DNA of 5,321 nt from contig JBGCFA010000248.1 in NCBI GenBank assembly GCA_045106675.1, positions 1-5,321 on the forward strand, written 5' to 3'. The position numbers and the translations under genes are program-made. Below are positions 1 through 5,321 of the stretch, piece by piece. Under the pieces are notes generated by a model. It was not told the DNA's origin. It made no database searches and saw only the letters and a program-made list of their open reading frames with translations. Each line of letters opens with the position of its first letter. The first letter of the stretch is position 1. Source of the DNA: JBCAWW01 sp045106675. GTDB taxonomy: Bacteria; Bacteroidota; Bacteroidia; J057.

Positions 1-162
1 CACACAGGCCGCAACCTCTTCCAAGCGGTTTTTGCGCATGCCTTTTCCCAAATCTGGCCTAGCGCGCGTACCTTTGAAGGGACGGAGATTGGGGCGGGGG
101 ATGTTCAGAGAGTCAAAATGGTAGCACTGTATTTTGATGCATTTAACCTAGCTAATCAGTAG
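1..162 (+). CDS. C-terminal fragment of an unrecognised protein (5' end outside the window)
   Basis: Frame 1 is open from the first base and stops at a TAG at 160-162, giving 53 residues that start HTGRNLFQAV and end YFDAFNLANQ. The fragment is mixed and fairly hydrophobic (FQAVFAHAFSQIW near its start, VKMVALYFDAF near its end). It has no obvious membrane segment, repeat or metal-binding motif. I do not recognise the family and assign no function. It reads as a real gene end because the codon use is natural, and because it stops 52 bp before the next plus-strand gene. No terminator-like hairpin lies between the two, so co-transcription with the downstream dioxygenase is possible. Confidence 0.6.
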   Translation, partial: HTGRNLFQAVFAHAFSQIWPSARTFEGTEIGAGDVQRVKMVALYFDAFNLANQ

Positions 163-214
163 TTTACAAGCTATTGATCAGGTATAGCTTCATATTAAGC
201 TTCAAATCCAAAAT

Positions 215-805
215 ATGGAAGCGAAGTTTGAACGATTGATTGCAGGACTGGTGGAGGAGCATTTTGGCATCGTTGGAAATTTCCTATCACCTGAGCTTTA
301 TCAACAATTAAGATTGCGACTCAATGTGCAAAGAGATGCACTTCAGTTTCATAATGCTGGCATCGGTAAAAAAGAGACGCAATCCATCGATCAGAAGGTA
401 AGAGGCGATCAAATCTGTTGGCTTGACAAAGCAGCAGGCAATCCAGCAGAATTAGCTTTCCTCGCGATGATTGATGCATTTATCTTGTATCTCAATCGAA
501 CTTGCTATACTGGCATTCAAAGCTCAGAATTTCACTTTGCCATCTATCCAATTGGGAGTTTTTATCGCCGACATCTTGATCAATTTCGGCTTGATGACAA
601 ACGAAAGTATTCGATGGTGTTTTATCTCAATGATGATTGGGAAGCGGCAGATGGTGGCGAACTCCTGCTTTTTCTTCCTCAATCGACTATTACCATCAAT
701 CCTACCTTAGGTAAGGTAGTTTGCTTTTCTAGCGGTCAACTTGAGCATGAAGTCAAGATCGCGCATCACGAACGTTTGAGTATCACAGGTTGGCTCAAAG
801 TTTAG
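215..805 (+). CDS. 2OG-Fe(II) oxygenase, prolyl 4-hydroxylase/SM-20-like
   Basis: The 196-residue protein matches a single-domain 2-oxoglutarate- and Fe(II)-dependent dioxygenase, which couples oxidative decarboxylation of 2-oxoglutarate to hydroxylation of a substrate. Visible family marks are the YPIGSFYRRHLDQF stretch with Fe ligands H120 and D122, a YLNDDW strand near 137-142, DGGEL at 146-150, the distal Fe ligand H178 in LEHEV, and R187 in ERLSITGW, which should bind the 2-oxoglutarate carboxylate. All three metal ligands and the arginine are present, so the enzyme is probably active. It has no signal peptide or membrane segment and should be cytoplasmic. The layout resembles bacterial relatives of the HIF prolyl hydroxylases, some of which modify elongation factor Tu, but the substrate cannot be read from the sequence and a free amino acid or another protein is equally possible. 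The ATG at 215 leaves about 100 residues before the core and has no clear ribosome-binding site, as is normal in Bacteroidota. Confidence 0.88.
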   Translation: MEAKFERLIAGLVEEHFGIVGNFLSPELYQQLRLRLNVQRDALQFHNAGIGKKETQSIDQKVRGDQICWLDKAAGNPAELAFLAMIDAFILYLNRTCYTGIQSSEFHFAIYPIGSFYRRHLDQFRLDDKRKYSMVFYLNDDWEAADGGELLLFLPQSTITINPTLGKVVCFSSGQLEHEVKIAHHERLSITGWLKV

Positions 806-839
806 GTTTGATTATCCTAACCTATAGGTTTGATTATCC
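803..839. repeat. 22-bp-spaced direct repeat with internal 12-bp palindrome upstream of GH15 gene
   Basis: The 15-mer taggtttgattatcc occurs at 803-817 and again, identically, at 825-839, a period of 22 bp or about two helical turns. Between the copies, aacctataggtt (819-830) is a perfect 12-bp palindrome. Also, taggtt (803-808) can pair with aaccta (819-824). The first copy includes the TAG stop of the dioxygenase gene. Each copy starts with TAGGTTTG, a full match to the Bacteroidota -7 element TAnnTTTG, and the second copy lies 45 bp before the GH15 start codon. A promoter/operator for the GH15 gene is a reasonable reading, but I found no -33 TTG at standard spacing, so the promoter role is inferred. 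Confidence 0.5.
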
Positions 840-884
840 ATAGGGGGACCACTATCTTCGTGGCTTTCCAACTAAATATAATAT

Positions 885-2675
885 ATGTCCCGACATACCT
901 ACAATCACGGCCTCATCGGCAATTGTGCCTACCTCGCCCTCGTAGACACCCACGCCAACGTCAGCTGGCTTTGCTGGCCAAAATTTGACAGCAGTTTTTT
1001 GTTTGGTAGTCTATTAGACAAGGAAAAAGGTGGAGAGTATAGCATTACTCCTGCAGATCCCAATTACACCAGCGAACAATATTACCTTCCAAATACTAAC
1101 ATTTTGGTAACGGAGTTTCATTGTGAAGATGGGAGTTATAAAGTAGTTGATTTCGCGCCCCGCTTCCTTAATTACGATCGCTATTATAAGCCTCTTTTGA
1201 TGGCTCGTCGGATTATCCCTCTCGAGGGAACGCCTCGTATCAAAGTGGTCTGTCGTCCACGAGGAGAGTATGGTGAACTAGAACCCGAATTGCTTTTTGG
1301 CAGTAGCCACATCCGCTATATGGGTCTTGAGCGTCAAGTAAGGCTTACCGCCAATATCCCGCTCAACTATATCGCAGAGGAAAAATACTTTACCCTCACA
1401 GGGCCACGTCATCTCGCTTTGACTTGGGGGATCCCATTGGAGGCAGAACTCGAAATCACACTCGATTCTTTCTATACCAAGACCCGCAAATATTGGGAGC
1501 GTTGGGTACGCAGAACCTCCATCGGTCAGTTTCACCAAGAGGCAGTTATTCGTTCGGCCTTAGCCTTGAAACTACACCAATACCAAGATACAGGAGCGAT
1601 CATTGCCGCTACGACTACGAGTTTGCCAGAAGCACCCGGTAGTGGTCGAAACTGGGATTATCGCTACTGCTGGATGCGTGATACTCACTATACTCTCAAA
1701 GCCCTTACCAATCTCGGCCACTTTGGCGAGCTTGAGCAATACGCCCATTATGTCGAAAATATCGCGCTCAACTTAGATGAAAATGATCGTTTTCAGCCCC
1801 TATACTCCATTACAGGAGACGCTGATCTGGTCGAAAACATCTTACCGCTAAAAGGCTACCAAGGTAATAATGCGCCCGTTAGAGTTGGAAATCAGGCTTA
1901 TGAACATATCCAAAATGATGTGTACGGCCAAGTATTGACTACTCTACTGCCATTGTTTGTAGATGCACGCCTACGTCAAGAGGACAAACGTCATATGTTG
2001 CCTTTGGTCATGCGCATCTTAAAGCAGATCGAAAGAACCATGACTCAGCCAGACGCAGGCTTGTGGGAGTTTCGTAATCGTGCTCAGTTGCACTCTTATA
2101 CTTTCCTCTTCCATTGGGCGGGTAGTCAAGCAGCACTCAAGATCGGTGAATACTTCGATGAGCCAGAGATGATCGAACTCGCGAGCAGCTTAGTGGACGA
2201 AAGCGTCAAACAACTAGAAGCTTGCTTTGATACAGAACGTGGCGTTTATACCCAGGCCTTAGGTTCTAAAAACCTTGATGCCAGCCTACTCCAGTTGATC
2301 ACTATGAGCTATCTCGATCCGACTAGCGAAAAGGCTCAAATACACGTTCAGGAACTGGAAAAGGAACTCAAAACCAAAGAGGGACTCTTCTATCGTTATA
2401 AGCATGCTGATGATTTCGGTGAGCCAGAAACAACTTTCTTGATTTGTGCCTTCTGGTATGTAGAAACACTTGCCTACTTAGACCGAGTAGATGAAGCAGT
2501 CGAAATCTTTGAAAATCTCATGAAGTATAGCAACCATCTTGGCCTATTGAGTGAAGATGTCGATCATCGAGACGGTAGCCAATGGGGCAATTTCCCACAG
2601 GCATACAGCCACGTTGGTTTGGTAAACGCCGCTTTTGCGATTTCACGTAAGTTAGATACGCAGCCGTTTTTGTAA
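885..2675 (+). CDS. GH15-family glycoside hydrolase (glucoamylase/trehalase type)
   Basis: The 596-residue protein has the usual length and two-part layout of bacterial and archaeal GH15 enzymes: an N-terminal beta-sandwich-like domain (about 1-200, opening with GLIGNCAYLALVD and WLCWPKFDSS) and an (alpha/alpha)6-barrel catalytic domain (about 215-590). Diagnostic blocks are GSGRNWDYRYCWMRD (252-266), NNAPVRVGNQA (328-338), GLWEFRNR (392-399) and GLLSEDVD to GNFPQAYSHVGL (553-579). By comparison with characterised family members, E395 is the likely general acid and E557 the likely general base of an inverting alpha-glucosidic hydrolysis, and both are present. There is no signal peptide, so it should act in the cytoplasm on trehalose or alpha-glucan/maltodextrin. 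The sequence does not decide the substrate. Bacteroidota relatives are often found next to trehalose-6-phosphate synthase, but no such partner is in this window. The start at 885 fits family N-termini. The gene is probably monocistronic, with a repeat/promoter-like region before it and an intrinsic terminator 38 bp after the stop. Confidence 0.93.
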   Translation: MSRHTYNHGLIGNCAYLALVDTHANVSWLCWPKFDSSFLFGSLLDKEKGGEYSITPADPNYTSEQYYLPNTNILVTEFHCEDGSYKVVDFAPRFLNYDRYYKPLLMARRIIPLEGTPRIKVVCRPRGEYGELEPELLFGSSHIRYMGLERQVRLTANIPLNYIAEEKYFTLTGPRHLALTWGIPLEAELEITLDSFYTKTRKYWERWVRRTSIGQFHQEAVIRSALALKLHQYQDTGAIIAATTTSLPEAPGSGRNWDYRYCWMRDTHYTLKALTNLGHFGELEQYAHYVENIALNLDENDRFQPLYSITGDADLVENILPLKGYQGNNAPVRVGNQAYEHIQNDVYGQVLTTLLPLFVDARLRQEDKRHMLPLVMRILKQIERTMTQPDAGLWEFRNRAQLHSYTFLFHWAGSQAALKIGEYFDEPEMIELASSLVDESVKQLEACFDTERGVYTQALGSKNLDASLLQLITMSYLDPTSEKAQIHVQELEKELKTKEGLFYRYKHADDFGEPETTFLICAFWYVETLAYLDRVDEAVEIFENLMKYSNHLGLLSEDVDHRDGSQWGNFPQAYSHVGLVNAAFAISRKLDTQPFL

Positions 2676-2713
2676 GCGCGCGTTGATATAGCTGCTCCAA
2701 TTGCAGCATCATG

Positions 2714-2760
2714 GCTTCGGCACTAAAATTCATTTTTGGTGCCGAAGCTTTTTCTTTTTT
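2714..2760 (+). terminator. Rho-independent terminator after the GH15 gene
   Basis: The arms gcttcggcactaaaa (2714-2728) and ttttggtgccgaagc (2734-2748) form a 15-bp stem with a single G-T wobble and a 5-nt loop. A T-rich run follows (2749-2760, interrupted by one C). The hairpin starts 38 bp after the GH15 stop codon. The T-run is only on the plus-strand exit side, so it should stop transcription coming from GH15 and insulate the downstream repressor operon. Confidence 0.88.
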
Positions 2761-2815
2761 AGGGATTCGTACCAACCCGTTTTCCTGTCCAGTTGGAGAG
2801 TTCTTAGGATTTTAC

Positions 2816-2859
2816 TTCCTGCTTCGCAGAACGCTGCGGAGCGTTCTGCGAAGCAGGAA
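2816..2859. repeat. Perfect 20-bp inverted repeat with 4-nt loop (REP-like palindrome)
   Basis: The left arm at 2816-2835 (ttcctgcttcgc... ending acgct) is the exact reverse complement of the right arm at 2840-2859, with the loop gcgg at 2836-2839. The stem is GC-rich in an AT-rich gap, and no T-run follows on either side, so it is not a standard terminator. It sits 56 bp after the GH15 terminator T-run and about 100 bp before the repressor start. Weaker outer pairing is possible between cagttg (2790-2795) and caactg (2868-2873), which could make a longer interrupted structure. Possible roles are a dispersed REP-type palindrome, a small mobile-element remnant or an RNA-stabilising structure. 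The window alone cannot separate these. Confidence 0.8.
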
Positions 2860-2892
2860 TGATGTCTCAACTGTCTCTGACTCGAGATTAAA

Positions 2893-2957
2893 AACTGATT
2901 AAATCGTTACGAAACTGAAAAAATAGTTGTATAACTGAATTTTCAGTTATACTTTTA
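2893..2957 (+). promoter_or_regulatory. Operator and promoter of the BlaI-like/M56 operon
   Basis: A near-perfect palindrome lies at 2929-2952: arms gtataactgaa (2929-2939) and ttcagttatac (2942-2952), 11 bp each around a 2-bp centre, ending 9 bp before the repressor ATG. The core aactga also occurs at 2893 and 2913, so with 2933 there are three copies exactly 20 bp apart. Within the same stretch, TTG (2927-2929) and TACTTTTA (2950-2957; seven of eight to a TAnnTTTG-type element, counting the two free positions) are 20 bp apart, which fits the Bacteroidota -33/-7 layout. The palindrome fills the space between these elements, as expected for an autorepressor site. BlaI-family repressors bind dyads of this sort, but the link to this particular protein is inferred. 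Confidence 0.7.
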
Positions 2958-2961
2958 TGCT

Positions 2962-3333
2962 ATGAAACGATTGACCCGCAAAGAGGAGGAAGTAATGCAG
3001 ATTCTTTGGGAGCTTGAAAAAGGCTTTGTCAAGGACATCATTGAACATTTACCCGAAAAATCGCACTATAATACGATTTCATCCTTAGTGCGCTTGCTAG
3101 AAGAAAAGGGTTATGTAGGACATAAAGCCTATGGCAAAACGCATGAATATTTTCCAATCTTAAAAAAGGAAGAATATCGCAAGCAGTTCATGGGCAATGT
3201 CGTCAAAGACTATTTTGCTAATTCATATCAGAGTGTAATCTCGATGTTTGCCCAAGAAGAAAACATCAGTATCGACGAATTGAAAGCACTCATCAAGCAG
3301 ATCGAAAACGAAAAAAACGCCCAAAATGACTGA
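2962..3333 (+). CDS. BlaI/MecI/CopY-family transcriptional repressor
   Basis: The 123-residue protein has the family's normal length. Residues 1-68 form a winged helix: LTRKEEEVMQILWELEKGFV is the first part, SHYNTISSLVRLLEEKGYV (34-52) carries the recognition helix, and KAYGKTHEYFPIL (55-67) is the wing. Residues 70-120 form the helical dimerisation tail. It is expected to bind DNA as a dimer, most likely the palindrome at 2929-2952, and so repress its own operon. In staphylococcal BlaI/MecI the sensor pathway cleaves an Asn-Phe bond in the tail; my by-eye alignment places the equivalent at M95-F96 (SVISMFAQEE), so Phe is kept but Asn is not. The stop overlaps the next start by 8 nt, implying translational coupling with the M56 peptidase. 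Members also control copper or other envelope-stress genes, so a beta-lactam role should not be assumed: no beta-lactamase gene is in the window. Confidence 0.93.
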   Translation: MKRLTRKEEEVMQILWELEKGFVKDIIEHLPEKSHYNTISSLVRLLEEKGYVGHKAYGKTHEYFPILKKEEYRKQFMGNVVKDYFANSYQSVISMFAQEENISIDELKALIKQIENEKNAQND

Positions 3334-4711
3334 AGTACTGATTTATCTCGCCAAAGTCAGCTTGGTCATTAGCCTTATTTACGGGCTTTACCAATTACTG
3401 CTAAAAAGAAGCACTCATTTTGCGTTAAATCGCGCCTATCTGATCGTAGGGATATTCGCCTCTATTTTGCTCCCTTTCTGGCCAGTAAGCAAGACCATCA
3501 CTTTCCCGACCGTCTTCACGCTCAATCTTGATCCTACCGCTTTTGGTGCGGGTTTAGTTCAAGTTAGCGGCCCTGCCGAACGCTGGGATCTCAGTCTTTG
3601 TCTCGGTCTAATATATTGCGCGGGTTTGCTATTTATGCTTTTTAGAATGGCTAATATCCATGCTAGGCTGCGCAAGTTGATCTTCAACTCTAAAAAAGAA
3701 AAACATACCGATTTCACCTTAATCAGCGGCAATTCGATTCAGTTTCCCTTCTCTTTTAGGAAATACATTTTCATGCCTGCAGCTCTCAAAAATGATGAAG
3801 CTACCCACATCATCCTGCAGCACGAAAAGGCTCATATTGATGGCAAACATTCGCGAGATATATTATTGGCAGAAGCTTTTTTACTGCTACAATGGTTTAA
3901 TCCACTCGCTTGGATGTACAAAAAAAGCCTGCTGGCTTTACACGAATATCTCGCTGATCAAAGCCTGATCGATGCCGGTGTCAACAAGACAGATTACCAA
4001 TTACTACTACTCAAGCAAAGCGCTGGAAATCAACGCTTTGCCCTAGCAAATGCATTCAATAAATTTACAACTATCAAACGGATAAACATGATGAATCAAA
4101 ACAAATCTAGCAAGTGGAGTCGTATCGCTTATCTTCTTCTGATACCAGCCCTCAGCTTAAGTCTCTTTAGCTTCAGCGCCTTTCCAAGCAGCACCGAATT
4201 GGTGGCTAATATCACAGGCAACAAAGTGATCAAAGGCCAAGTTGTCAATGCCGAAGACCAAAGTCCTATCGCAGGTGCAACTGTCCTCGTCAAGGAGTCA
4301 AACATTGGCGCCCTCACTGACGAAAATGGTTATTTTGAAATCAGTGTGCCTGAAACGGAGTCGCCGACTCTCGTGGTCAACTTCCTTGGTTTCGCCAACT
4401 ACCAAGTCAAATTGGACAATAGCGGAGTACTCAAGGTTCAGTTAGGCAAGACTATAAGTAGCAGTAAGCATAGTTTCTTTTCGCCTGACAAAATTGAAAT
4501 TGACCTTAACAAAGAAATCAAACTTACAAGCATAGAGGCTGCAAAACCCTTGATCATAGTTGATGGTAAAGAAGTCAAATCAGGTTTTGATATGAACTCA
4601 ATAAGCCCAGATGACATCGCTAGTGTCAATGTTGTCAAAGGCGAAAAAGCAATCGAAAACTATGGCGAAAAAGGCCGTAATGGAGTGGTAGAGATTACGA
4701 CCAAGAAGTAA
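3326..4711 (+). CDS. BlaR1-type M56 membrane metallopeptidase with CarboxypepD_reg-like and SusC plug-like C-terminus
   Basis: The 461-residue protein starts inside the end of the repressor gene and ends with tandem TAA stops (4709-4714). Predicted membrane segments are about 4-24, 37-53, 89-108 and 267-286. The cytoplasmic loop before the last segment holds the zinc motif HEKAH (166-170) and HEYLAD (206-211), where E207 is the likely third ligand, as in M56/BlaR1 gluzincins, so the peptidase looks intact. After the last segment, residues 303-373 resemble a carboxypeptidase-regulatory-like beta-sandwich (KGQVVNAEDQSPIAGATVLV, TDENGYFEI, NFLGF). Residues 406-459 resemble part of a TonB-dependent receptor plug (PLIIVDGKE, ISPDDIASVNVVKG, YGEKGRNGVVEITTKK). 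No penicillin-binding domain or beta-barrel is present. The inferred role is an inner-membrane sensor-protease whose periplasmic C-terminus detects a signal and whose cytoplasmic zinc site triggers inactivation of the adjacent repressor. The ligand is unknown. Confidence 0.92.
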   Translation: MTEVLIYLAKVSLVISLIYGLYQLLLKRSTHFALNRAYLIVGIFASILLPFWPVSKTITFPTVFTLNLDPTAFGAGLVQVSGPAERWDLSLCLGLIYCAGLLFMLFRMANIHARLRKLIFNSKKEKHTDFTLISGNSIQFPFSFRKYIFMPAALKNDEATHIILQHEKAHIDGKHSRDILLAEAFLLLQWFNPLAWMYKKSLLALHEYLADQSLIDAGVNKTDYQLLLLKQSAGNQRFALANAFNKFTTIKRINMMNQNKSSKWSRIAYLLLIPALSLSLFSFSAFPSSTELVANITGNKVIKGQVVNAEDQSPIAGATVLVKESNIGALTDENGYFEISVPETESPTLVVNFLGFANYQVKLDNSGVLKVQLGKTISSSKHSFFSPDKIEIDLNKEIKLTSIEAAKPLIIVDGKEVKSGFDMNSISPDDIASVNVVKGEKAIENYGEKGRNGVVEITTKK

Positions 4712-4736
4712 TAAAATTACTCCTAAGCAAATCAGT

Positions 4737-4778
4737 AATCAGTAGAGGCGCAAAATCTGTTGCGTCTCTACTGATTTT
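4737..4778. terminator. Hairpin terminator between convergent genes
   Basis: The arms aatcagtagaggcgcaa (4737-4753) and ttgcgtctctactgatt (4760-4776) form a 17-bp stem with one G-T wobble (4748/4765) and a 6-nt loop. On the plus strand the stem runs into four Ts (4775-4778). On the minus strand the T-run is weaker. It lies 25 bp after the M56 stop and touches the stop codon (4777-4779) of the convergent CoA-transferase gene, so it probably ends transcription of the repressor/M56 operon and may work in both directions. The 7-mer atcagta is also directly duplicated at 4731-4744, at the base of the left arm. Confidence 0.8.
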
Positions 4779-5321
4779 ACAAACCTAATTCAGCCAAAAT
4801 CGCTGCAGTATTTTGTCCCAATCGAGGTGGTTCGCTCAGCCTCAATTGAGGATGCTCACTGACAATGGACCGAAGGCCGGTAAATTCATTTCCTTTAAGC
4901 ATCATTTCGGCTACTAAGGGCTGCCCCATCACTTGAGGCATTTGATTGATGGCTCCGGCAGGGACATTAGCGGTGCCTAGCTGCGCTAACAAATCGTCTC
5001 TTTGCCAATTCTCAATCCGTTTGGCTAGCCATGTTTCTAAGATTTGGCGTTGCGCGAGGCGCTGCGTATTGGTCGCAAACTCAGACGGAACGTTCTCGGA
5101 GAGAATCCCACATAAGGCCGCAAATTGAGCATCACTGCCTACTGCTAGCACCATCAAATCTCCACCTTGACAGCGAAACTTACTCCCATAAGGCGCGATA
5201 TTAGGATGAGCGGAGCCCATTGCCTGCGGCACCTTCCCTCCTACTAGCCAATTGGTAGCTTGATTGACAAGCGCACTGACTCCAGATTGTAGAAGAGAAA
5301 CCGTTAGGCGTTTGCCTTTTG
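4777..5321 (-). CDS. Family III CoA-transferase (CaiB/BaiF), C-terminal part; 5' end outside the window
   Basis: The minus-strand frame is open from the right edge to a TAA at 4779-4777, giving about 181 residues. It begins KGKRLTVSLLQS and continues ALVNQATNWLVGGKVPQAMG, HPNIAPYGSKF and LAVGSDAQFAALCGIL, all typical of the C-terminal half of CaiB/BaiF proteins. It ends with ANVPAGAI, EHPQLRLSEPPRLGQNT and AAILAEL, a usual family C-terminus. These enzymes move CoA between carboxylic acids, or act as 2-methylacyl-CoA racemases, in the cytoplasm. The GTG at 5232 is not the start, because the homology continues upstream of it. In the GKG...SLL block, where transferases usually have the catalytic Asp (as in SLLDS), this protein has Gln (codon 5289-5287). 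The racemase Asp position, five residues earlier, is Thr (5304-5302). This may mark a divergent or inactive member. Expression is convergent with the repressor/M56 operon, so the two are probably unrelated in function. Confidence 0.88.
   Translation of the reverse strand, partial: KGKRLTVSLLQSGVSALVNQATNWLVGGKVPQAMGSAHPNIAPYGSKFRCQGGDLMVLAVGSDAQFAALCGILSENVPSEFATNTQRLAQRQILETWLAKRIENWQRDDLLAQLGTANVPAGAINQMPQVMGQPLVAEMMLKGNEFTGLRSIVSEHPQLRLSEPPRLGQNTAAILAELGL

Noticed and set aside
186..204. Direct repeat agcttca at 186-192 and 198-204 ahead of the dioxygenase
   Set aside because: The 7-bp units are short, in AT-rich sequence, and lack promoter elements at useful spacing. Chance is likely.
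803..839. Start of a CRISPR-like array
   Set aside because: There are only two copies, with a 7-bp gap and no further repeats or cas genes. An operator or promoter duplication fits better.
2518..2775. 85-codon minus-strand open frame antisense to the GH15 3' end
   Set aside because: It overlaps the highly conserved GH15 C-terminal motifs and runs through the terminator stem. Its translation shows no recognisable domain, so it is a shadow frame.
2711..2902. 63-codon plus-strand open frame in the intergenic gap
   Set aside because: It is made largely of the terminator hairpin and the 20-bp inverted repeat. The low-complexity translation and lack of start signals argue against a gene.
2957..2965. 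Two-codon upstream frame ATG-CTA-TGA whose stop overlaps the repressor ATG
   Set aside because: It may be chance. The proposed transcription start lies at or after it, so it is unlikely to be in the mRNA.
4129..4317. Minus-strand open frame within the M56 gene
   Set aside because: It is antisense to the last membrane segment and the CarboxypepD_reg-like domain, with a translation showing no recognisable features.
2962..4711. Calling the operon a beta-lactam resistance regulator (blaI-blaR1)
   Set aside because: The penicillin-binding sensor domain is absent and no beta-lactamase or PBP gene is in the window. Only the repressor/M56 logic is shared.
5230..5232. GTG as the start of the CoA-transferase gene
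   Set aside because: The frame stays open to the window edge, and the upstream residues match the family (SLLQS, ALVNQATNWL), so the gene begins outside the window.

Overview
The window looks like a piece of chromosome from a member of the Bacteroidota. I infer this from gene content and control signals: a BlaI-type repressor paired with an M56 peptidase whose C-terminus carries a carboxypeptidase-regulatory-like domain and a SusC-type plug segment, Bacteroidota-like promoter elements (TAnnTTTG and TTG), no Shine-Dalgarno sequences ahead of the starts, and moderate AT richness. I see no tRNA, rRNA, CRISPR array, transposase or phage gene. The genus cannot be told from the sequence.

Layout from left to right. 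(1) Bases 1-162 are the last 53 codons of a plus-strand gene I do not recognise. (2) Bases 215-805 encode a small 2-oxoglutarate/Fe(II) dioxygenase of the prolyl-4-hydroxylase/SM-20 type with an intact HxD...H...R active site. (3) The dioxygenase stop codon lies in a 22-bp-spaced direct repeat (803-839) that contains a 12-bp perfect palindrome and sits ahead of the next gene. (4) Bases 885-2675 encode a complete cytoplasmic GH15 glycoside hydrolase of the glucoamylase/trehalase type. (5) The 286-bp gap that follows holds three separate structures: an intrinsic terminator (2714-2760), a perfect 20-bp-stem inverted repeat (2816-2859) that is not a typical terminator, and the operator/promoter of the next operon (about 2893-2957). 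(6) Bases 2962-4711 are a two-gene operon with an 8-nt overlap: a BlaI/MecI-family repressor and an M56 (BlaR1-type) membrane metallopeptidase. (7) A strong hairpin (4737-4776) separates this operon from a convergent minus-strand gene, a family III (CaiB/BaiF) CoA-transferase that runs off the right edge.

The most interesting part is the repressor-peptidase operon. In classical BlaR1/MecR1 the extracytoplasmic C-terminal sensor is a penicillin-binding domain. Here it is replaced by two modules that normally form the N-terminus of SusC/RagA-type outer-membrane receptors. The inferred circuit is that the repressor binds the 11-bp-arm palindrome over its own promoter, an envelope signal sensed through the C-terminal modules activates the peptidase, and repressor cleavage then derepresses the operon and perhaps distant targets. 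The signal and the targets are unknown. The other genes (dioxygenase, GH15, CoA-transferase) appear to be separate transcription units with no obvious link to this circuit.
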